DNA of 34,674 nucleotides from an uncultured Mycoplasmatota bacterium (GCA_900552975.1 UWSL01000003.1:1-34674), one strand, 5' to 3'; positions 1-9,712 are shown, counted from the stretch's first letter. The notes: generated by a model not told the origin, from the letters alone. Translations and numbers: made by a program.

Positions 1-1
1 T

Positions 2-352
2 AGTGCTGGCATTAATTATAAATTCCAATACTTTTATAATAGTGAGTTTGATGTTTACCTTCGTTCAACTACTGAATTAGCGGTAAATACTGACAACACA
101 TATCTTCTATATAAAATAATAAAAACTACTACTAGTAATAATAAACTTAATACTGAAATAGCAGTTGCCTATGTATACAATTATAATAATAAATATTATT
201 TTACTAAAGATGCTAATAATAAAGAAAAAGTTTATGAATCTGATAAGTTAGAATTACAAGAAGATAAATTAAATGAATTTGAACATTTCACAATAACACT
301 TAAAAAAGTTAACGACGACTACGTCTTTGAAAAAATTTCTAAAAACAAATAA
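2..352 (+). CDS. C-terminal part of an unrecognised protein (truncated by window edge)
   Basis: An open frame enters from the left edge and runs 116 codons to a TAA at 350-352. The start lies outside the window. The fragment is rich in Asn, Lys and Tyr and reads like alternating beta strands, ending in FEKISKNK. It shows no transmembrane segment and no motif I recognise. A secreted or lipoprotein C-terminal domain is possible, but only the composition supports that. The reading frame is clean and is followed at once by a hairpin terminator, so I believe it is a real gene end. It converges on polC. Confidence 0.6.
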   Translation, partial: SAGINYKFQYFYNSEFDVYLRSTTELAVNTDNTYLLYKIIKTTTSNNKLNTEIAVAYVYNYNNKYYFTKDANNKEKVYESDKLELQEDKLNEFEHFTITLKKVNDDYVFEKISKNK

Positions 353-353
353 C

Positions 354-387
354 AAAAAAACATTATCTCAATTGATAATGTTTTTTT
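354..387. terminator. bidirectional intrinsic terminator between the left-edge gene and polC
   Basis: A perfect 10-bp stem (358-367 with 374-383) with a 6-nt loop is flanked by an A-run at 354-360 and a T-run at 381-387. It can therefore terminate the left-edge gene on the plus strand and polC on the minus strand. Confidence 0.8.
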
Positions 388-389
388 AT

Positions 390-3300
390 CTAAAATAAAC
401 TTAATTGATTGCTTTCAGACATATTGTCTAAACAACCTAAAGCTTTTAATTTTTCCATTGCACTCGTATTTACCTTGCCTCTATTTCGTAAATCTTCCAT
501 TGAAATAAATGGACCACCTTTACGAGATTTAACTATCGCCTCGGCAACATTTTCTCCCAAACCATCAAGAGCTCTAAATGGAATAATTAAACCTTTTTCA
601 TCCTCAGTAATAACAAATTTTTTACCATCACTTTTATCGACATCAATATTTTTAAAATAAAAACCTCGACAACACATTTCCAAACATAATAATAAAGTTT
701 CTCTTGTATCTGCTTCCTTATTAGATATGGAATTACCTTTTGCATCCAATTCATCAATCTTAGCTCTAATTGCATCTTCACCCTTTATCATTGAAGCAAT
801 ATCAAATTGATCACGTCTAATTGACAAATAAGCACAATAATATAGTATTGGATAATGCACTTTAAACCAAGCTATTCTAAAGGCTGAAGTAACATAAGCG
901 GTCGCATGCGCCTTAGGGAACATGTATTTTATCTTATGACAAGATTCAATATACCATTCAGGAATGTTATGTTCTTTCATATATTGTGCATGTTCGGCCC
1001 AAGTAGCCGGATCTTTACTAGCTTTACCTTTACGAACAAATTCCATTATTTTAAATGCTTTAGCAGGTGGTAATCCCCATTGAATTAAATTAACCATAAT
1101 ATCATCACGACAACCAATAACATTTTTAAAAGGAACTTGAATAACTCCCTTTTCGTTAGGAGTACACAAATCTCTGGCATTTCCTAACCATACATCTGTT
1201 CCGTGTGATAAACCAGATATCTTAATAAGTTCGGCAAAAGTTGTCGGTTTTGTTTCTTCAAGCATACCAAGTAAGAACGATGTACCAAATTCTGGAACAC
1301 CTAAAGTTCCAGTTGGGCAATACTTACGACCATTTTTATCAACTGAACCTCTTAATTTATAGCGATCGACTCCCAAAATTTCTGGGCCAGTAAATATTTT
1401 CATGGTATCTAAGTCTCCTAAATCAATCGCTGTCACATCAAAATCTTCTCGACCATGCGTAATATACTTATTAGCTAATTCTTGAAGCATTCTTAAAACC
1501 GTTGGATCATCGTGTCCTAATATATCTAATTTTAATAAATCTGCATCAATAGCATGGTAATCAAAATGGGTTGTACGCCAAGCTGCTGTTGGATCATCAG
1601 CAGGATATTGAAATGGAGTAAAATCCCAAATATCTTTATATCCAGGTACAACAACGATTCCGCCTGGATGTTGGCCTGTTGTTCTTTTAACCCCAGTACA
1701 ACCAACACTTATTCGTTCAACCTCAGGAACTCTTATAAAGGACTTAATAACACCTTTTTTCTTCAATTCATCCTTACCAGTTACTGACAAACCATAACTT
1801 TGAGCTTCAATCTTTAACACATCATAAAGGCGTTCTTCAAAATACCCTTGAACGTAACCAAAAGCTGTTTTATCTGCTACCGTTCCAATTGTTCCAGCAC
1901 GATAAACATTATCTGTTCCAAACAAAACTTTCGTATATTCGTGTGCTGAAGCTTGATTATCTCCAGAGAAATTCAAGTCGATATCAGGAACTTTTTCACC
2001 TGCAAAACCTAAGAAAGTTGCAAATGGCATATCATTACCTTGATGAACCATAACAGTTTGACATTTTGGACATTTTTTTTCTGGCAAATCAAATCCTGAT
2101 GGATAATTTTCAGAATAAGCTACTCCATTTTCATCTTCAAATTCGCTATGTTGACAATTTGGACAATAATAATGTGCTGGTAAACCATTACATTCTGTAA
2201 TTCCCATCATACTAGCAACAAATGATGAACCAACTGAACCACGACTACCAACCAAATAACCATCATCATTAGAGTGCTTAACTAACTTTTGGGCAATCAA
2301 ATAAATAACATCAAATCCCCCTCCAATAATACCAGTTAGTTGCGCTTTAGCTTTCTCAATAGCTTGTTCTTCTGTTAATTCTTCTTCACTTGTTCTAAGA
2401 ACTTGTTCCTTTTTCAAATTAACAACTCCATCATAACCACTCATGATAACATCATGCAAAGTTGGTGTAAAAATATTATCTCTTTCTTCATCACTCATCT
2501 CGGGATGATCAATAGCAATTTTTTCTTTAACCAAAGCATTAATTTTATCACCATAAAATTCCTGTGCAATACGTTCCTCAATATTAGCAGGCAATGGATC
2601 TCCATACATACTATGCGCTTTATCAAAAACCAAATCGCGACACGTTTCTTGGGAGTGCTCAATAATTGGTGAATAAGGCTTATCAGGATAAATAACAACT
2701 TCTATTTCTTCTAGCATACCAATAATCTTATTGGGATTATCAATGACTATTTCTTTAATCAAATCCTTATCTTTTAAGAAAGAAAATTCATCTAACATTT
2801 CACGAGTCGTCCTAAAAAATTGATTAGGAATATGACCTGACTTAACTGTTTCTGAATCATTATAATTACTTAATAATTCATATATTCCTTCATTTTCTCT
2901 AACAATTCCCGCTACTAATAATTTACGCAATGAAGAATTTACAAATTTAAGCTTTTCTTCTTCACCATTTTTACCTTTAAAAATTTCTTCATTAGTATTA
3001 TTTTTATTAATTGCATATATATCAGCTAAATTAGTCGCCGTAATCGGAATCTTCCTTATTTTTGTCAAAACATAAATATATTTTAATAACTTCTTATCTA
3101 AATCGTCTAAACTAATTCCTCGACTACCTGCAGCCTTTATAGTAGCTTGAATATTTTCATTATTAGTGTTTTGCTTACTACTACCATTTAAATATCTTGC
3201 TAATGGATGTCGTCCTTTACCAGGAACATTTTGATTAACAATAATCTCTCGATATAATCGGTCTTCTTTATTTATATTATGGACATCTCCTGTTGCTACA

Positions 3301-6209
3301 ATCAACTTACCAGCTGCTTTCGCACATTTTATAATCTTCTTAAGACATTTATATAAATGATCCATATTATTAATATCATGACCACGTAATAAATGCTCAT
3401 AATTAGCTGGTGGTTGAACTTCGATATAATCATAAAATTGCATTGCTTCTATTAAATCTTCTTCACTTCTAACTTCTGCTAAATAAAATATTTCTCCATT
3501 TAAACAAGCACTTCCCACTAATAAGCCTTCTCTATTTTCTTCAATCAACTTACGTGGTATTCGGGCATTACGCTGAATAAAGTTAGTATTAGCATAACTT
3601 ATTATCTTAAATAAATTTTTTAATCCAACTTTATTCTTAGCAATAAAAGTAATATGTTTACTGTTATCATACATATTAGCAATATGCTCAGTATAAGTCT
3701 TTGATGGAATATTTTCATACATTTGTAAATGATCTTCATGACACCATGGGAATTTAAAACGATACTCCATATTACCATATTTAGCAAATGGATAGTCTAA
3801 ATCGTCTTCTACAACTTCATCTTCAAGTGGTTTAAAAACATAATTTCTTAACGTACTTAATTCACCGATATGATCAAGTAATTTGGGATTGTTTTTAAAA
3901 CTAATTTCTTCTAACAATCCTAAGTTATTCAAATCTTCTAAAGTTTTAACTCCTCTAATTTGACTTAACATTTTATTAAAAATATATGCTGTATTTTCCG
4001 AGTCGACATCGGCCCCATGGTGTTGTCCAACATAAACAACAATTGTTAAAGTCTTTTCTCCAAAAGCATCACTATAATTAATTTGAATATCATTTTCTGC
4101 TGGATGTAACTTAATTTCTGACACAAAATCATTTAAAGTTACTCCTTCATTTACTTCGACTGTCAATTTTATTTTTTCTGTTTTGGAAGCTTTTTGAACC
4201 TTATTTAAATGATAAATATTACGATATTTCTTTACTCTTTCTTCAGTTGTAATATCAACATCATAATATTCTTCTTTTGTTATGGTTAATACTTCTTCAT
4301 CATCAACCATAATTTTTTTAAATAAGCTACCAACTGAACTATCTAATATAGTTCCACTTGCTCCTGATTCTGATAATTTTTCTTCATCATCTTCCAAAGC
4401 TTCACCAGTATCAATTCCATAGAATTTACCTAATGCTTTTAAACTATGTTTCTTTAAATCACGATTAATAACTCTTGATAGCATCAAAGTATCAATAATA
4501 GGATTAGAAACTTTACCTAAACCATACTTATAATAAGCCATATCTAGCATATTTTTATCGAATCGAGCGTTATGAGCAACCAAAGGTAAATTACCTATCC
4601 ACTCTTTAAAACGTTTTGTAACTGTCTCTTCATCTAAAGCATCTTTAACATCATCATCGGAAATATCTGTTACACGTGTTATTTGCTCATCTATATGATG
4701 TCCTGGATTAATTAATTCTTCAAAACGATCAACGACTTCACCGTTATGGATTTTTACCCCACCTATTTCAATCATTGAATCACCAAGACCAGGATTAAAA
4801 CCAGTTGTTTCTGTATCGAATACAACAAATGTATTATTTTCAATTTCTTCATTTGTCGCATTAAAACAAACATTTAAAAATGATTCACACATTTCAATCT
4901 CAGCACCATAACCAGCTTTAAAGAAAGGTAAATGTTTCTTCTCTTCTTCAGCCTCCGCAATCATTCGTTCCATCTCACTAATACCTTCTTGATTTCCTGA
5001 TGAACGAATTTCTTCTAAACTCTTTTTCAAATCATCTATCTTCGCTTGCGCTTTTTTCTTTAAACCTTTATTAAAAGAAGTTACTTCACCAAAAACATGA
5101 GGAAATGACTGACAACAATCATGATCTGTTATAGCAATTCCTCGATGTCCCCATTCCATGGCTTGACGAACCAATTTCACTTCGTCACATACACCATCCA
5201 TCTGACTCATCATCGTATGTGCATGCAACTCAACACGTTTTTCTGGTTCATTATCAACCCTCTTAAAAGACGGAACATCCGTTAGTTTTTCATAACTACG
5301 AAAATTAAATACTAAATCACTCGCAAAATTATCGTAGCGAACTTGTCCCTTAAAAGAGAACCATTCGCCATTTTTTAACTCTTTTGATTTAGCTATAAAA
5401 TCTTCTTCATCTTTCGCAAAGCATTTAGCTAAAATACTTGATGTATTATCACTTATCTTTAAAGTTATTAAAAATAAATCACGGCCATCTTTTGTTTTCA
5501 ACTGATTAAACTCTGAACCAAATATATAAGCTTCTAAATGAACATTATTTTCCTCAACATTAATACTTTCAATTGTCACTAAACCTTCTCTTGAATATTC
5601 AACTTTTTTCTTTGGTACAAAGCCCCCATTATTACCATAACTATTATAGTTAGAATTATTAACTGGTTCCTCATAACTTACTTCAATCTTACGTGTTCGG
5701 TCTGCTTCAATTTCTTCTTGAATTTTTTTCTCGTTTTCCTTATTAATAGCTGTTGTAATTTCCATATCATAGAAGCCTAATTCAACTAAGCCTTGAGATA
5801 AACCTCTTATTTCTTTTTTTAAAATATCAAACTCTTCACTTCGTGAATCAAGTTCAACGATAATAAAATCATCATCAATACTAATATTTTTATTTTCTAA
5901 AGAAACTAAAGAAGGGCGTTTAGCAATTAATTCACCCAATAATACCTTAAAAGCATCTAGGATATCTTCATCTTCCATCTCATTATAAATAAAACTAATA
6001 TGACATTTACTTTTTCCATTAATCCCTCTTTTAGCACACTTTGTAAGCTCTAGTGTGACCACTGGATTAATAGGTTTCTCATTTTCAATAAAGACTTCAA
6101 AAGATTCTTTTTGTCTATTTAGAACAACTTTAGAGATTGTAGCCTCTAAAAAAGCACCATCTTTATCAACAAAATCAATACTATTAAAGAAACGTTCCAT
6201 CTCATTCAT
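390..6209 (-). CDS. polC: DNA polymerase III alpha subunit, PolC type, with several large insertions
   Basis: PolC is the Gram-positive replicative polymerase with built-in 3'-5' exonuclease. At 1939 residues it is about 500 longer than Bacillus PolC (1437). Order: N-terminal and OB region (to about 320); PHP domain, first half (ELHAH at 327-331, TDHD at 361-364); DEDD exonuclease from 461 (D465, E467, H546, final H731/D736); PHP second half (ATGDVH at 972-977); palm/fingers (VGSRGSVGSS about 1320, zinc pair CPNC/CPKC at 1349-1383, catalytic D1409, D1411 and D1562); C-terminal QLSLF clamp-binding motif at the very end. PHP metal ligands look intact. Apparent insertions relative to Bacillus are at about 380-428, 600-729, 765-845, 1004-1126 and 1218-1285. 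The start is ATG 6209 with GAGG upstream; an in-frame Met4 is an alternative. It follows dnaE by 13 nt. Confidence 0.97.
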   Translation of the reverse strand: MNEMERFFNSIDFVDKDGAFLEATISKVVLNRQKESFEVFIENEKPINPVVTLELTKCAKRGINGKSKCHISFIYNEMEDEDILDAFKVLLGELIAKRPSLVSLENKNISIDDDFIIVELDSRSEEFDILKKEIRGLSQGLVELGFYDMEITTAINKENEKKIQEEIEADRTRKIEVSYEEPVNNSNYNSYGNNGGFVPKKKVEYSREGLVTIESINVEENNVHLEAYIFGSEFNQLKTKDGRDLFLITLKISDNTSSILAKCFAKDEEDFIAKSKELKNGEWFSFKGQVRYDNFASDLVFNFRSYEKLTDVPSFKRVDNEPEKRVELHAHTMMSQMDGVCDEVKLVRQAMEWGHRGIAITDHDCCQSFPHVFGEVTSFNKGLKKKAQAKIDDLKKSLEEIRSSGNQEGISEMERMIAEAEEEKKHLPFFKAGYGAEIEMCESFLNVCFNATNEEIENNTFVVFDTETTGFNPGLGDSMIEIGGVKIHNGEVVDRFEELINPGHHIDEQITRVTDISDDDVKDALDEETVTKRFKEWIGNLPLVAHNARFDKNMLDMAYYKYGLGKVSNPIIDTLMLSRVINRDLKKHSLKALGKFYGIDTGEALEDDEEKLSESGASGTILDSSVGSLFKKIMVDDEEVLTITKEEYYDVDITTEERVKKYRNIYHLNKVQKASKTEKIKLTVEVNEGVTLNDFVSEIKLHPAENDIQINYSDAFGEKTLTIVVYVGQHHGADVDSENTAYIFNKMLSQIRGVKTLEDLNNLGLLEEISFKNNPKLLDHIGELSTLRNYVFKPLEDEVVEDDLDYPFAKYGNMEYRFKFPWCHEDHLQMYENIPSKTYTEHIANMYDNSKHITFIAKNKVGLKNLFKIISYANTNFIQRNARIPRKLIEENREGLLVGSACLNGEIFYLAEVRSEEDLIEAMQFYDYIEVQPPANYEHLLRGHDINNMDHLYKCLKKIIKCAKAAGKLIVATGDVHNINKEDRLYREIIVNQNVPGKGRHPLARYLNGSSKQNTNNENIQATIKAAGSRGISLDDLDKKLLKYIYVLTKIRKIPITATNLADIYAINKNNTNEEIFKGKNGEEEKLKFVNSSLRKLLVAGIVRENEGIYELLSNYNDSETVKSGHIPNQFFRTTREMLDEFSFLKDKDLIKEIVIDNPNKIIGMLEEIEVVIYPDKPYSPIIEHSQETCRDLVFDKAHSMYGDPLPANIEERIAQEFYGDKINALVKEKIAIDHPEMSDEERDNIFTPTLHDVIMSGYDGVVNLKKEQVLRTSEEELTEEQAIEKAKAQLTGIIGGGFDVIYLIAQKLVKHSNDDGYLVGSRGSVGSSFVASMMGITECNGLPAHYYCPNCQHSEFEDENGVAYSENYPSGFDLPEKKCPKCQTVMVHQGNDMPFATFLGFAGEKVPDIDLNFSGDNQASAHEYTKVLFGTDNVYRAGTIGTVADKTAFGYVQGYFEERLYDVLKIEAQSYGLSVTGKDELKKKGVIKSFIRVPEVERISVGCTGVKRTTGQHPGGIVVVPGYKDIWDFTPFQYPADDPTAAWRTTHFDYHAIDADLLKLDILGHDDPTVLRMLQELANKYITHGREDFDVTAIDLGDLDTMKIFTGPEILGVDRYKLRGSVDKNGRKYCPTGTLGVPEFGTSFLLGMLEETKPTTFAELIKISGLSHGTDVWLGNARDLCTPNEKGVIQVPFKNVIGCRDDIMVNLIQWGLPPAKAFKIMEFVRKGKASKDPATWAEHAQYMKEHNIPEWYIESCHKIKYMFPKAHATAYVTSAFRIAWFKVHYPILYYCAYLSIRRDQFDIASMIKGEDAIRAKIDELDAKGNSISNKEADTRETLLLCLEMCCRGFYFKNIDVDKSDGKKFVITEDEKGLIIPFRALDGLGENVAEAIVKSRKGGPFISMEDLRNRGKVNTSAMEKLKALGCLDNMSESNQLSLF

Positions 6210-6222
6210 TTTTTATACCTCA

Positions 6223-9123
6223 CTACAATTTTTCTATACTTCTAACTACTATTTGATATTTATCTATTCTTTTAGTCACTTGACCTCTTACTTTAATTAA
6301 ATCATCTTTTGCTAAATTAATTAAATATTCATCATTTTTCGGAAAAATAATAAAATCACAAGTTCCAGTTTCATCACTTCCCGAAATAAAGCCCATATCT
6401 TCGCCTTTTTTTGTCTTAATCTTTCGAATACTACCAACAATAACAACCAAATCAACATACTTATCAAAGTTTTCTTTCATTTTATTAATTTTCATAATAC
6501 CACTTTGATATTTACTTGAAGGATGATTAGTAACATAAAAGCCAAAGCAAGCCAATTCTCTTGCCATTAACTCCCCTTCAGTATACTCCGGTTGTAAGAT
6601 AATATTGGGTTTCATGACTAAAGATTCATCTAAATCACTACATAACACCGCATAATCAAGCGCACTATCAATCATTTTAAATAAACTATTATGATTAAAT
6701 TTAAAATCTCTAAAAGCATCAGCATCAATTAATGACTCTATCGTCTTTCTATTAACACTCTTACCATAAGTTCTCGCAACAAAATTAAAGAAATCTGTAT
6801 ATCTTCCATTTTGTTTTCTTTCCCAAATTATCAATTCAACAGAAGACTCGCCTACATTATGAATCGTATTTAACGGTAATAATAAAGCCTTATCCTTAAT
6901 AATATACTGCTCTGTACTAATATTAATATTAGGCTTAAAAACCATAATATTTTTCTTTTTAGCTTCATCAATATATTCCTTCGTCTTAATATCACTACCA
7001 ATACTCATATTAAGTAAATTAGCCATAAAATAAACTGGATACTTACTTTTTAAATAAGCCATCTGATAACCTATTATAGCATAAGAAACAGAATGTGCTT
7101 TATTAAATCCATAATTTGCAAACTTTATTATTAAATCATATACTTCTTCGGCTGTTTCCTTTGAATAACCATTTTTTAAAGAAGCGGCCACAAAAACCTC
7201 GCGTTCTTGTTCCATTACTTCGACTTTTTTCTTACTCATGGCTCTTCTAATATTATCAGCGGCCGCAAAAGAATATCCCCCCATCTTAACTAAAACTTGC
7301 ATAATTTGTTCTTGATAAATCATAATACCATAAGTTGGAGCCAAGATTTCTTCCAATGAAGGATCTGGATAGACAACCTTTTCTTTACCTTCTTTACGAC
7401 GAATATAAACGTCAATATTTTCCATTGGTCCTGGTCTAAACAACGCTAAAGCAGCCACTAAATCATCAAAAGAACTAACTTGTAACTTAGCTAAAAAATT
7501 CTTCATTCCTGAGCTTTCAAACTGAAAAATACCTTCCGTATCTACCCTTCTAAATAAAGCAAGAGTCTCTGTATCATTAAAGTCTATCTCATTTAAATTA
7601 ATATTCTCGCCTGTTTCATTTTTGATTAAATCTAAAACATTTTGAATAATTGTCAAATTACGTAAGGCTAAAAAATCCATTTTTAATAGACCTAATTCCT
7701 CTAAGTATTCCATGGTTACACCAGTTAATATATCATTACCACTCTTACAAATTGGAATCACATCATCTAAATCAACAGCTGAAATAACAACTCCTGCCGC
7801 ATGCGTACTTATATGTCTTTTCAATCCCTCAAGTTTAAAACAAATATGATACAAACGTTTAATACTTTGATTACTATCAACAAAGTCTTTAACATATTTA
7901 TTTTCATAATTTTCTTTTAAACTAACTTTAGGATTAAGTAAATTACTTAACTTATCTATTAAGTCACCAGCAATCTCAAGATACTTACCAACATCCCTAA
8001 TAACTTGCCTTGCTCCTAAAGTTCCAAAAGTCATTATATTAGCAACTCTCTTTATTCCATAACGTTCTTTAACATAACTAATAACTTGATCACGCTTATT
8101 ATATTCAAAATCGATATCAATATCAGGCATAGTTACACGTTCCGGGTTTAAAAATCTTTCAAACAATAAATCATATTTTAACGGATCAACATTCGTAATT
8201 CCTATGGCATAACTTACTAACGAACCGGCTGCTGAACCCCTTCCAGGTCCCACTAAAATACCATGGGTCTTAGCATATTTAACATAATCATAAACAATTA
8301 AAAAATAATCCGTAAATCCCATCTTTTTAATAACGCTTAGTTCCATTAACAATCTATCCATATACTCTGGCTTAACTTGACCACCTAAACGTTTACTTAG
8401 CCCTTTCTTACATAAAGAAGCCAAAAAAGCATATGAATCTGTTATTTTATCATCATAATGGGGAATATACTTATTATTTTTAGGAATAACTAAATCAATA
8501 GAAGCAGCTAATTCTTCGGTTGTTGATGCATCACTCTCAGATACTTCTTTAGCTAAATAACTATCCGTTAAAGAATCGATTTCACCCTTTTTTCCCGTTT
8601 CTATTCCTCTTAAAATCTCTAAGTACTTAACATCACTAAAAACAAAAGAACATACTTCATTTACATAAACAACCTTTTCATTAAATAATAAGACATTCTT
8701 TAATTCATATTCATCTTTGTAACCAAAATAAAAATCATCATAAATACCTGCTACTTCTTCATAAATATCTTTAGCTTGATACGGCAAAACTCCAATAACA
8801 TCCTTTGCATAAGATTTTAAAGATACATAACTTACTTCATCAGTTTGCATTAATGTATTAATTTTTAATAAATTCTGATAGCCCTCATAGTTTTTTGCAT
8901 ACAAATAAATATGATAATTTGCTATTAATACGTCTAAACCAATAATTGGTTTAATATCATTTTTTAAACAAGTATCATAAAAGTTAATACTGCCAAACAA
9001 ATTATCATCAAGTAAAGCACAGGTAGTAATATTGTTTTCTTTTAAATAATTTATTAAATCTGGTATTTTAATTAAACTTTTTAATAATGAATAATCAGAT
9101 TTTATACCTAAAGGAACATACAT
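6223..9123 (-). CDS. dnaE: DNA polymerase III alpha subunit, DnaE type
   Basis: Second C-family polymerase. In PolC-containing bacteria DnaE extends RNA primers before hand-off to PolC. The 966 residues are short for the family (about 1115 in Bacillus). The palm carries GPGRGSAAGS (292-301), PDIDIDF (333-339; D334, D336) and KMDF (D483), the three catalytic aspartates. A helix-hairpin-helix region precedes a C-terminal OB fold with the strand VVIVGSIRKIKTKKGEDMGF. The N-terminal PHP domain is recognisable by fold landmarks (DYSLL, FGSINFY, IKPIIG), but its metal ligands are gone: the usual HLH and TDH positions read PLG and LDD, so it should lack PHP catalytic activity. The start ATG 9123 has AAGGGTGG upstream. 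It is the first gene of a dnaE-polC operon. Confidence 0.96.
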   Translation of the reverse strand: MYVPLGIKSDYSLLKSLIKIPDLINYLKENNITTCALLDDNLFGSINFYDTCLKNDIKPIIGLDVLIANYHIYLYAKNYEGYQNLLKINTLMQTDEVSYVSLKSYAKDVIGVLPYQAKDIYEEVAGIYDDFYFGYKDEYELKNVLLFNEKVVYVNEVCSFVFSDVKYLEILRGIETGKKGEIDSLTDSYLAKEVSESDASTTEELAASIDLVIPKNNKYIPHYDDKITDSYAFLASLCKKGLSKRLGGQVKPEYMDRLLMELSVIKKMGFTDYFLIVYDYVKYAKTHGILVGPGRGSAAGSLVSYAIGITNVDPLKYDLLFERFLNPERVTMPDIDIDFEYNKRDQVISYVKERYGIKRVANIMTFGTLGARQVIRDVGKYLEIAGDLIDKLSNLLNPKVSLKENYENKYVKDFVDSNQSIKRLYHICFKLEGLKRHISTHAAGVVISAVDLDDVIPICKSGNDILTGVTMEYLEELGLLKMDFLALRNLTIIQNVLDLIKNETGENINLNEIDFNDTETLALFRRVDTEGIFQFESSGMKNFLAKLQVSSFDDLVAALALFRPGPMENIDVYIRRKEGKEKVVYPDPSLEEILAPTYGIMIYQEQIMQVLVKMGGYSFAAADNIRRAMSKKKVEVMEQEREVFVAASLKNGYSKETAEEVYDLIIKFANYGFNKAHSVSYAIIGYQMAYLKSKYPVYFMANLLNMSIGSDIKTKEYIDEAKKKNIMVFKPNINISTEQYIIKDKALLLPLNTIHNVGESSVELIIWERKQNGRYTDFFNFVARTYGKSVNRKTIESLIDADAFRDFKFNHNSLFKMIDSALDYAVLCSDLDESLVMKPNIILQPEYTEGELMARELACFGFYVTNHPSSKYQSGIMKINKMKENFDKYVDLVVIVGSIRKIKTKKGEDMGFISGSDETGTCDFIIFPKNDEYLINLAKDDLIKVRGQVTKRIDKYQIVVRSIEKL

Positions 9124-9146
9124 ATTATTACCACCCTTCTTTTTTA

Positions 9147-9155
9147 ATTATACCA
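9147..9155 (-). promoter_or_regulatory. candidate extended -10 promoter of dnaE-polC
   Basis: Minus strand reads TGGTATAAT (TGn plus a perfect -10), 24 nt before the dnaE start. No good -35 sits at 17 nt, so this rests on the extended -10 alone. Confidence 0.45.
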
Positions 9156-9240
9156 AAAAAACAATAAACTTTATACAAGATAAAACATTAATTTTTTTTA
9201 ATATACTATACCATAAATCATTATTAAATATCATCATTCC

Positions 9241-9275
9241 ATAAAAAATATAGATTATCACAGACAATCTATATT
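9241..9275 (-). terminator. intrinsic terminator of the small membrane protein gene
   Basis: A perfect 10-bp inverted repeat (9247-9256 with 9266-9275) is followed on the minus strand by a T-run. The stem includes part of the stop codon of the upstream gene. Confidence 0.75.
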
Positions 9276-9609
9276 ACTTAACTGGTTCACAAACTATAAC
9301 TGGTCCTTCTTTTTGACATTTTAATTGTTTAAAATCAATTTCTTTTTTTAATCCTTTTCCAATATCATATACTTTATTTGTTTCTGTTCCACCATCTTGT
9401 TCTGTAAAACTTACACGATAAGCATTTAAATCATAAGATTCTTTAAATATTTCAAATTTAACTGCTCCTGGAAATGTAAAAAATGTAAAATAAACAAAGT
9501 ATAATAAAACTAAACAAAAAACAATCGTTAAAATATGTCTTATTGCCTTTAAAAAAATAATTCCTATTATTAGCACAATTAAGATTGATAAAAGTAATTC
9601 TAAATTCAT
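9274..9609 (-). CDS. small membrane protein of unknown function
   Basis: I do not recognise the family. The protein is 111 residues when started at ATG 9609, which has GGAAGG seven bases upstream; the frame is open 13 codons further, but that part lacks a ribosome site. The first 45 or so residues are almost wholly hydrophobic (two membrane helices with a short KAIRH turn between them). About 65 polar residues follow, including two cysteines near the C terminus (LKCQ and IVCEP) that could pair if this part is outside the cell. It stands alone between the dnaE promoter region and the divergent rpmB gene and has its own terminator. Confidence 0.7.
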   Translation of the reverse strand: MNLELLLSILIVLIIGIIFLKAIRHILTIVFCLVLLYFVYFTFFTFPGAVKFEIFKESYDLNAYRVSFTEQDGGTETNKVYDIGKGLKKEIDFKQLKCQKEGPVIVCEPVK

Positions 9610-9712
9610 AAAGCACCTTCCAATATATATTATATATAAGTATATCACAACTATTCCAAAGAAAAAATAATATTTTATATAGTGACTTCCAAAAGAAAAA
9701 GGTCGAAATCAA

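Noticed and set aside
2832..3200. Intein inside PolC
   Set aside because: No Cys/Ser at a splice start, no terminal His-Asn and no homing endonuclease motif; the segment looks like a domain insertion.
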